Shown in pieces: positions 57,002 to 64,000 of a stretch of DNA of 64,000 nt. The translations under genes and the position numbers were made by a program. This DNA comes from Verticillium longisporum (Eukaryota > Ascomycota > Sordariomycetes > Glomerellales > Plectosphaerellaceae): NCBI GenBank assembly GCA_019188255.1, contig JAETXT010000001.1:1426001-1490000 (forward strand), read 5' to 3'. Every line of letters starts with the position of its first letter. Position 1 is the first letter of the stretch. The notes under the pieces were generated by a model. It did no database searches, was not told the DNA's origin, and saw only the letters and a list, made by a program, of their open reading frames with translations.

Positions 57002-58321
57002 TCACTGTATCTGAAGGAGCCAGGTGTCTTCCTCGCTCCCACTGCCGCTGCCATTGATGCCTCCCCAGAAGACCAAGTTTGCGTCCCCGGCGGCAGCGGC
57101 GCCAAACAACGCTCGGGGTCCAGGATGTGCCTTGCCACCCCCGCTGTCCTTCTCCTCTGGCACGATTTCAACCTCAGCCCAGCTGAACTCTCCCGATTCC
57201 GCCCGCGGCAGCTTCTCGCGGATGGCGTCCTTCAGGATCGCGGCACTGAGTCCCCGACTAGGCACCTGCAGCGACCAGATGTCTGAGTAAAAGTCTCTCT
57301 CGCCAGCCAATGCGCCGTCGGAGTGGCCAAACATGTAGATAAGGTAGTTCCGGTCCACTCCGGTCGTGATCGGCACGAGAGCGCCGCCTTCGCGTGGTTC
57401 GGGGGCAGGGGTCAGCGGACTGACTGCGTAGTCCACCGTCTGCCATTCCAGCGCATCTGCCCTCTCCCGATCCGCCGCGCTGCCTCTGATATCGAGAAAG
57501 TTGATCGCGCCAGGCGTATTCACGCCCCTCGAAACTGTGTACAAGACGTGGTCCACGAACGCGGCTGCCATCGGGGCCGCCGGAGCCGACGGTAGTTTTG
57601 TCCACGCCCGCGTGTCGAAGGTGAAGACCCACGTCTCAACGTCAGCCGGACTCTCTGGTCCAGTGCGGCCTCCGTGCAGGACGAGGACGTCTTCCTTCCC
57701 GGCGAGAAAGATGTCGTGGCCGTATCGAGGAGACAGCCTCTTGCCGATCTGGCTCGGTGCCTGGATGCGAGACCAGCTCAATGCGCGCGAGTCCCAGAGC
57801 CAGATGCAGTCCTCGTCGATGACGGCGCCCGTCGCGTCCCGACCGCCGTGGATGACGAGGTACTGGCCGCGGGCGCAGGCGGCGTGTTCCGTTCGCCGAG
57901 CCGGCACAAGCATCTCGCCCGTGTCGATGTCCTTCATCGCCAGCGCGGGGTAGCACGCATATTCGCTGGCCGCGGCAGCGCCTGTGGTCGGGATCGCAAT
58001 GGCATGAATGTCGACGGAGCAGAGCTGGCTGTCTTGCTTCTGGCCTCCAAACATGTAGGCTTTGCCTTCGATGACGGTGACGGTGTGGTTGTATCGAGAA
58101 AGCGACAGCCTGCACGTGGGAGTCAGCATATAAGGCTTTTTGGTATGATGCTCGGGGAGGACGATGACATACTGGCTATCGTTGGCAGGAAAGGCTACGA
58201 TCTGCGACAATGTCCCTTTCAAAGGCTGCGTTGGTTTGGCGAGGGCAGCAACGGCAGTCGCCTCGACAGCGGTTGAGATGACCTGCTCGACGGCAACAGC
58301 TCCAGCGAGTGCCTCGGCCAT
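57002..58321 (-). CDS. Kelch-repeat (beta-propeller) protein
   Basis: Protein with four to five Kelch-type repeats (KAYMFGGQ, YLVIHGGRDATG, DVLVLHGGRTG, YLIYMFGHSDG, LVFWGGINGSG). Probable cytosolic scaffold or enzyme partner; function not assignable. Exon 1 58173-58321, exon 2 57002-58109. The 63-nt segment 58110-58172 is very probably an intron (GTATGT donor, GCTGAC, GTGCAG acceptor). It is a multiple of three without a stop, so it can be missed; splicing joins NDSQ to LSLSRYNHT. Product 418 residues spliced. The small window-edge repeats end GSGSEEDTW. The frame is intact. Confidence 0.82.
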   Translation of the reverse strand: MAEALAGAVAVEQVISTAVEATAVAALAKPTQPLKGTLSQIVAFPANDSQYVIVLPEHHTKKPYMLTPTCRLSLSRYNHTVTVIEGKAYMFGGQKQDSQLCSVDIHAIAIPTTGAAAASEYACYPALAMKDIDTGEMLVPARRTEHAACARGQYLVIHGGRDATGAVIDEDCIWLWDSRALSWSRIQAPSQIGKRLSPRYGHDIFLAGKEDVLVLHGGRTGPESPADVETWVFTFDTRAWTKLPSAPAAPMAAAFVDHVLYTVSRGVNTPGAINFLDIRGSAADRERADALEWQTVDYAVSPLTPAPEPREGGALVPITTGVDRNYLIYMFGHSDGALAGERDFYSDIWSLQVPSRGLSAAILKDAIREKLPRAESGEFSWAEVEIVPEEKDSGGGKAHPGPRALFGAAAAGDANLVFWGGINGSGSGSEEDTWLLQIQ

Positions 58322-58691
58322 TGCTGTTGAATCTGGGGTGGATCGAGAGGGAACGAGGATATGGTAACTTGACGCGTGGTGGCGAGAACAACCTGAGAAA
58401 TCCCTTGCTGGAAGCTTGTTTGTTACCAGGCTGAGGCGTTCCTGTCGACGTACAATGTGGCCTCTGGTTGTTCTTTCCGTTGCAGGAGACTTGAGGGACC
58501 CTCGAAGATGACGTCTCCCGGTGTCATCGCGAATGACGTCACACAGCCGGTGTTACAATGGGGAAGGGATTTGGGGGTTTCCTAGTGAATAGCACAGATG
58601 TTGTTCATGTTATGGTCGGGCGCAAATAAACTGGAGGAGTCTAGGCAGCTTTACATGCCTTCGACATATTTGTCAATCTAAACGCGCCATA
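58322..58691. other. Intergenic region between Kelch and DUF924 genes
   Basis: Upstream region of the Kelch gene and 3' flank of the DUF924 gene. No feature seen. Confidence 0.4.
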
Positions 58692-59480
58692 CTAGCCAAC
58701 GGCCACTACCCGTGACTCTTCCAATGAGCCACCTCCGAGGCTGTAGAAGTCCGCTTGAAAGCTTGGTTCCGATGCGGGTACCGCCCGAAGCGCTCCAGGA
58801 ACATTTCTGTGTTCGGATACGATCCTGGAAAGCGTTCCGATCCAGGGCTCAAGAGCGGGCCGCCGACGTTCGAGCACTTCTTTGATCGAGGGGACTACCT
58901 GCATGTCTTCTTCGAGTTCTGTCTTCAGCTTGAGGACGCAGAGAATGTCGCTGAACATGCGCTTGTGCTCTGAAAACAACATGTCTTGCATCTGCATGCT
59001 CTCCGAATGCTCGAGGGGCATGTAGAACCACACCTGTATGCCTGGCGGTACCGAATCTCCGGGTCTTCAGGGATCCTTCTCTTGATCGCTTCGAGTGCCA
59101 CCTGCACACACCTTTCGTCGAAGAAAGCATACACCTTGCCGGCCTCGTCATCCTGGAAGCAGTTTCGCGTGATCTGGTCGAGAAGGATGATCCAGCTCAT
59201 CCAATCAAGCGGAGACGTGAGTTCAGCTGCCGCGATCATGTCTGACCCGGCAAAGGTCAAGCCCTCGAGGGCCGCTAATGTGGAGCCAAACTCTGCCCTA
59301 CATGGTGGCGCCTTTAGTCTGGTTGAGGCTGCGTAGAAGTTGCGGTGATGAATCCTCGCCTGCAGACGCCATCGAACACTTCATTCCGAGTGAACCAGTG
59401 TGTCGCATCTTCAAGCGATGGGACAAAGATGTGATCGGCATCGGAGAAGTGGGCGAACCAGACTCGACGGATGTTGGTGA
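58692..59480 (-). CDS. DUF924 family protein, frame break near 59033; 5' end uncertain
   Basis: Conserved family of unknown function found in bacteria and fungi, all-helical. Recognised by FAHFSDADHIFVPSLEDATHW-like start (VWFAHFSDADHIF), SPLDWMSWIILLDQITRNC, EIRYRQAYR and VWFYMPLEHSESMQMQD. Intron 59298-59359 (62 nt) starts GCGAGG and ends TGTAG, a GC-AG intron joining VFDGVC to RAEFGST. The frame breaks at CC 59033-59034: one more G on the coding strand gives AYRVWFYMPL. The first exon is open to about 59480 but no ATG was found in frame; a short upstream exon around 59590-59605 is possible. Stop at 58692. Confidence 0.7.
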
Positions 59481-60427
59481 AGAGAGTAGGTGTTAGTAAA
59501 GCCTTGAGTTAGGCCTGGGAGACTCGGGAGCGGCTATTATTTTGGGAATGTGAGAAAGCGAGAGATGCACAGTACGCCACATCACCCCCTCGAGGACTCA
59601 TATTTGTACCAATTTGCGTGGAGCGCCGGCGGATTGTAAGGTTGGAAGCTCCAATGTTGCCATTGATGCGCGCTCCATAGATCGTATTTCAATGTGGCCA
59701 GAATCGTGCTTGAATTTCTAAGCGGAGCTGAACCAGAGTCCACCAAAGACACATGTGGTTTTGCGTGCGGTGGGACCGAGTCGACTTGGTGATGTTGAAA
59801 TGCCAAGGCACTCGCTTTTAGAGACCATATCTGGATTCTGGACATGTACATGGTAAGGCGGTTATGGCTCCCGCGGGAATTCCGAGACTCCTTCTCGCTG
59901 TACCTCATACGGACAAAAGAATTAATGAGACCAGAGGCTTGCGAGGGTGCGAATCATTCGCCGCCCCCAATAAGCAAAAGAATGACGCCGGAATAGGGGC
60001 AAAACAACAGATTCCTGGCCCAACAAACAGGTTTCATAGCCTCAGCCACGTCCCGATCTACAAAAGAAAACTATCGATAAGAGAACAGGTGGAGATTCCG
60101 ATCATTGCCTGCCCTGCCGTGCCGTGGTCTCCACCAAAAACACCCCTAAAAGCCGAGAATAGAAGCAAATCCAGGGATCATAGAGCCGGGCAAGGTCTCG
60201 TGTTCCCCACAGTCTGTGCTGGACGGGACGATGACCAGGGCACAATACGAGAAGACCTCATGCATGGTCCATCGGCAGGCTGCCTTAAGGGAACGGTCGC
60301 CCCGGCCTGACCTTCAAAGGTTTGCCATGCTCCCAGTTTCTTATCTCGACGTCGAGCTTTGCTTTGCTTTCAGACACAGCAAAGCCGCACCTTTGTTGTC
60401 CGCCATCACCGCCAGCATCTCGCCACC
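59481..60427. other. Divergent intergenic region
   Basis: Between the DUF924 gene (minus) and the next plus-strand gene. It may hold the first exon of the DUF924 gene. Otherwise nothing recognised. Confidence 0.4.
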
Positions 60428-61795
60428 ATGTCTCAGCCAGCCATGATGCAGCCCATCGAGGAGGAAGCCCAGCCTGCCCAGCACAGGGACGACTTTCGTG
60501 ACGATGCCGCCGAAGAGAACCAGCCGTACCCTGGATTGTTCTCCCAGGACACCATGCCTGCCATTATCGAATCATTGGTGATCGGTGAGTACCTCACGGC
60601 GTTGCATCCATGAGCACTCACGAGGACTAACGCCTACCGTAGACGATGTCGTTTCTGACGACGGAAAGCAAACAAGCCCAGAGCAAACGGGAGTATCAAA
60701 CGGTATGGGCGAACACCTAGACGCACTGATCGAATTGAATAGTCTGACCTTTTTTTCATAGAATATCGAGGCCATCGACGACAGCGATCCTCCGCGAGCA
60801 GCCAGAGCAAGATTATGACGGCCCAGGAATTTGAGATGTACCGACGGGCGAAGATGATGCACCAGCACGAACTGGACGACGAAAGCGATTACTCGCAAGA
60901 CGATAACGACCTTGACGACGTGGACGAAAGGAAAACGAAACAAGAGGCGTTCCAACACAGGGATCGCCAACAAGCGTACATCGCTGAGCAGCGGTACAAC
61001 AGGCGAAAAGTATCAGGGGGTGGAGGTGTTGGGCAGCCAGACACGGGGGCTCGCCCTGAGTCACCGGCCGTCGCAGATGCGTCGGTCGAGACATGGCTGT
61101 CGGCGTGTTCCAAGCGGCAGTCGAGCAGCAGCGACAAGACGCTTGCCGACCAGGTCAATGCTGCGGCAGCGGATCAAGATGATGAGGATGTCCCCGTCGC
61201 CTTGCTCCTTAAAGCAAGAGGCGCAAAGAAAAACGAGGGACACCAAAAGGAAAGGAGCCCGCAGAATACGCTTCGTCCCCCGAGGCCACACACTCGAACA
61301 TCGAGCCGACAACTCGCCACGCCCTCGCCGCCGCAACCGCGAGCTCCCACACGGTCTGTCACGCCATCCCCAGGGCTCGCCGCGACGGGCCATCACTACG
61401 GCCACACGATGCACATGAACAACTCGTCGCAAATCTCCTTGCAACGACCTTCCATGCCGAGGCCGCACACATCCGGCGGGCTGGTCAGTCGGATCGAAAC
61501 CCTCGAGAGCCCAAGTCCCTGGAACAAGCGCCGTACTGAACCAGACCCCTGGCTGAGCGCTCCTTTGAACCCACGCCGGTTCTATGGCAGGGAGACGACT
61601 CCGCCGCCGCAGCAGTACCCCGTGATGATGGGGAATCAATTCTTCCCGATGCAAGTCGCGCAGCCGCAGTATCCTGTTATGATGGGTGGACAATTTCCTC
61701 CGCCCCAGATGCAGCAGCAGCAGCAGCAGTATCCGATGATGATGATGGGTGGACAGTTCATGGCGCCACAATATCAGCAGCGACCACTTTATTAG
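60428..61795 (+). CDS. Conserved low-complexity protein, coiled/charged centre and Gln/Met/Pro-rich tail
   Basis: Three exons: 60428-60584, 60643-60702 and 60762-61795; introns 58 and 59 nt in phase; 416 residues. I do not recognise the function. The N-terminus is acidic with DDAAEENQPYPGLFSQDT. A central charged region (MTAQEFEMYRRAKMMHQHEL, then DDESDYSQDDNDL) is probably helical. Then a Ser/Pro-rich linker with TPSPPQP and SVTPSPG, and a C-terminal tail of repeated QYPVMM.GQF units with a glutamine run. Regions like this are found in ascomycete-specific proteins; a disordered regulatory or RNA-associated role is possible but unproved. Confidence 0.75.
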
Positions 61796-62109
61796 ACATC
61801 ATGGCCTGGTCAAGTAGAAACTTTGTAATCTCTAGCGTCTACGCAATCTAATCTTCATTTCGGCTGCTTCTGGCTTCATGTTCAGCTGAGCACGTGCTTG
61901 GAGAGCCAGCTTCTGTGTTGGACTGAGCACAACCCGTGAGCACCATGGGCCCTCTGCAGCTTCATTTTGAGGTCACACGTGAATTGCATGGCGATGCATG
62001 TCGACTTTTGGTATTTTATGATGTCGTCCTTCATTATCACCCTCGGTATCGCAAAACTCCTTTCATCGGCTTCTTGATCCAGCCATTCTCCCCATGACCC
62101 CAATCATGC
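61796..62109. other. Short convergent intergenic region
   Basis: About 310 bases between convergent genes. No feature seen. Confidence 0.4.
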
Positions 62110-62910
62110 CTACACGCTCGGCCCCCCAACACCAGTCATGCCATCGTTGAGGCAGTCGGCAAAGAACTTCATGATGGGGACCATCTCCTCCTTCTCCCTC
62201 GGCATCGACACGCCCTTTCTCCTCCAGTGCGCAACCTCGACATTCTCAAACTCGGCCTTGAGCTCCTCAATCTCGTCCAGCTCAAACTGCAGCGCGAGGA
62301 CCTTGGTCTTGGCCTTGCCCCGCGCGCTGACCGTCGGCACCATGGACCGCGGCAGCGGCCCGCCCAGCGACAGCACGCCCTTGAACGCCGCGTCCCCCGG
62401 CGCCTTGCCCTCCTGCTCCTCCTCGAGCGGCGGCCCGACCCGCAGCTTCGACGCCAGCCCCAGCGCCAGGGACCCGCCCTGGCCGAAGCCGAAGAACATG
62501 ATGTCGCCGAGGCTCCAGCCGAGCTTGTCGATGAGGGTCTCCTTGATCAGGCGGTCGCGGACAATCGTCTCGGCCTTTTCGTACCCCGGGTCCGGGTCGA
62601 TCTCGCCCGTGGCGTCGTCAATCTTGATGTCGTCGCCCCAGTGGAAGTTGCGCCCGGGCTGGGCGTCCGGGTCGCCGAGGAGCGCGAGCGGCAGGGGCGT
62701 CGTGCCCTGGACGGCGATGCTCAGGACGCCGGGGAGGTTGACGCCCTCTGCGAAGCCGGCGTAGGGGATCTCGTGGTCGCCGAGCCCGTGGAAGACGATG
62801 AGGAAGGACGTCGTCAGCTCGGCGGGCTTGGGCCACGTTAGGGCGATCTTGACGGCGGGGGAGGAGGCGAGGTGGGCAAAGTCGGCCTCGGTGGGGACGC
62901 GGGCGGGCAT
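62110..62910 (-). CDS. Alpha/beta-hydrolase-like protein (phospholipase/carboxylesterase type) lacking the serine nucleophile
   Basis: Single exon, 266 residues, ATG 62910 (KMPARVPTEADF). Resembles the acyl-protein-thioesterase/carboxylesterase branch: LIVFHGLGDHEIPYAGF (oxyanion region) and the elbow motif IMFFGFGQGGSLALGLA. In active enzymes the elbow is GxSxG, but here residue 143 is Gly (G-F-G-Q-G). A late His in VEVAHWRRKG matches the usual His position, and an acidic Asp/Glu lies before it. The protein may be inactive or use another mechanism. The frame is intact. GC is very high. Confidence 0.75.
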   Translation of the reverse strand: MPARVPTEADFAHLASSPAVKIALTWPKPAELTTSFLIVFHGLGDHEIPYAGFAEGVNLPGVLSIAVQGTTPLPLALLGDPDAQPGRNFHWGDDIKIDDATGEIDPDPGYEKAETIVRDRLIKETLIDKLGWSLGDIMFFGFGQGGSLALGLASKLRVGPPLEEEQEGKAPGDAAFKGVLSLGGPLPRSMVPTVSARGKAKTKVLALQFELDEIEELKAEFENVEVAHWRRKGVSMPREKEEMVPIMKFFADCLNDGMTGVGGPSV

Positions 62911-63502
62911 CTTGGCGTGCCTTGGATGTAGCGGATGAAGGGGTGCCTCCAATGCGTTCTGTCGATGTGCCTGGTTGCGTAGATGTCGTGATGGCTGAGG
63001 ATGCGCTGAGATGCCTAAAGCTGACTGTGTGGGTGGGTGAGTGATCGATTCACTGCTTTGGTGGGGTCGAGATGACGTTGGCTCAGTGCGGCTATCGAGG
63101 GGCACGACCCCGCTGTGCCTGCCGCTGAGATTTCTTTGGGGCGGGGCGTTGGACCCCTGGTGCTAGTTGGGCGATTATGTCATCGGCCCCTTTCACGATC
63201 CCTTCACATCGGTCCTTCACTTTTCTGAGTTTCTGGGACTGATGGCTCCTTTTACAAACCCCATTTTTTCAAGCAGAGTAGAGAAGAAATGACCGAAATC
63301 GGAGGCCAAGCCAAGCCGGAGGCCAGACAAAGGCACAGGTTGGTGAGCGCAGTGAAGTGCTCTGGCCATACAACGGCGGACACAATTAAGATTTCACTGT
63401 ATTGGTAGCAAGAAGACTACATAATCAAAAAAGGCCACCGCCTTCCGCTCCCGCCAAACACCACGCTACGCATGCATTAAATCAACACCACGACCTCTTC
63501 GT
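62911..63502. other. Intergenic region
   Basis: Upstream region of the hydrolase-like gene and 3' flank of the phosphatase gene. An open frame continues to 63105 upstream of the chosen ATG but is unlikely to be translated. No other feature. Confidence 0.4.
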
Positions 63503-64000
63503 TCACTCGACAGCGCGCTTCCTCTTACAAGGGCTGTTGCTATCCCTGGGCTGACCGAGGCCGAAGCAGTTGGCCATCTTGTAGAAGATGTCCGTATTGT
63601 CGTACGACCCGCCAAAGGTCTCCTGGCAGGGACCCATGGCGTACACCATGACGTCCGTCAGCGAGTGTATGCCCTGAGCCTCGTCGACGGGGATGGTGCC
63701 GTTGACTACGAAGCCGTCGGGGGCGTCCTTGGGGTTGACGTAGTTGTCGTTGGGCGCCAGAGGCAAAGTCGGCTTGCGGGGCGACTCGTGAAGGCGGTAG
63801 TTCTCGCGGCGGTCGGGGTTGGCGCCGAAGCCGGCGGCGATGGCGTAGCGAGGAGTCCAGTTGAGGGGGAAGTTGGGGCCAGTGTTGTAGCTGACGTTGG
63901 GGTTGGGCGATGTGTACTGCGACTGGCCCGAGCGAGCGTAGGTGCCGACGGCGCGGCGCTTGGAGCGGAAGTCCTCCTGCTCGGCGAGGTACTTGGTATC
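63503..64000 (-). CDS. Alkaline phosphatase, C-terminal part (runs off the window)
   Basis: The 3' end of a metal-dependent phosphomonoesterase gene continuing past position 64000. The visible 165 residues hold the family's C-terminal pattern: ...GFVVNGTIPVDEAQGIHSLTDV, with the zinc-ligand His in GIHS followed by DVMVYAMGPCQETFGG and a tail rich in Lys/Arg (CKRKRAVE). The His of this motif binds active-site zinc in alkaline phosphatases. The tail has a Cys pair (MANCFG, SPCKRK). Secretion cannot be judged because the N-terminus is missing. Stop at 63503-63505. Confidence 0.85.
   Translation of the reverse strand, partial: DTKYLAEQEDFRSKRRAVGTYARSGQSQYTSPNPNVSYNTGPNFPLNWTPRYAIAAGFGANPDRRENYRLHESPRKPTLPLAPNDNYVNPKDAPDGFVVNGTIPVDEAQGIHSLTDVMVYAMGPCQETFGGSYDNTDIFYKMANCFGLGQPRDSNSPCKRKRAVE

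Noticed and set aside
5646..59034. Programmed ribosomal frameshifting as the cause of the eight frame breaks
   Set aside because: No shared slippery heptamer or downstream structure was seen, and unrelated housekeeping genes would all have to use it.

Overview
The window is nuclear DNA from a filamentous ascomycete (Pezizomycotina, most likely a Sordariomycete). The evidence is short GT-AG introns of about 46-90 nt with CTAAC/CTGAC-like branch sites, GC-rich coding sequence with C/G-ending codons, fungal families such as GH76 Dfg5, Zn2Cys6 regulators and DUF3176 membrane proteins, and AGGTACCT-type palindromes in intergenic DNA. I cannot name a genus. I found no rRNA, tRNA, CRISPR array or intact transposon. 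About 28 protein genes can be supported.

Layout. 1.5-22.5 kb is mostly conserved cell-biology genes: a TFIIIC subunit (tau95/Sfc1 type), a BCS1-like AAA ATPase, a Pfa3-type DHHC palmitoyltransferase, a C2H2 zinc-finger protein, a GPI-anchored Dfg5/Dcw1 mannanase, a LisH-CTLH-WD40 protein (Gid7/WDR26 type), the dynamin Vps1 and a short-chain dehydrogenase. 24-50.7 kb looks accessory: an L-amino-acid/flavin amine oxidase convergent with a CaiB-type CoA transferase/racemase, a metallo-beta-lactamase-fold hydrolase, two monocarboxylate-type MFS transporters, a Zn2Cys6 regulator, an M15-like secreted peptidase, a DUF3176 protein, an O-methyltransferase, a divergent cysteine-synthase-like PLP enzyme, two secreted proteins without a recognised family, and a wax-synthase-type acyltransferase. 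50.7-54.6 kb has no recognisable gene. 54.6-64 kb carries a sugar transporter, a Kelch protein, a DUF924 protein, a low-complexity conserved protein, an alpha/beta-hydrolase-like protein and the 3' end of an alkaline phosphatase that runs off the window.

How genes may work together. The regulator, two transporters, O-methyltransferase and PLP synthase at 29.8-43.7 kb, with the oxidase, racemase and acyltransferase as possible flanks, could be a small metabolite cluster that lacks a PKS, NRPS or terpene synthase backbone. This is inference from gene content only.

Sequence quality matters here. Seven otherwise well-conserved genes contain eight places where the reading frame is restored by adding one C or G to a short C/G run. 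All are one-base losses and no compensating gain of C or G was seen. Systematic homopolymer under-calling in the assembly is the simplest explanation, so these genes are listed as CDS with probable sequence errors rather than as pseudogenes.
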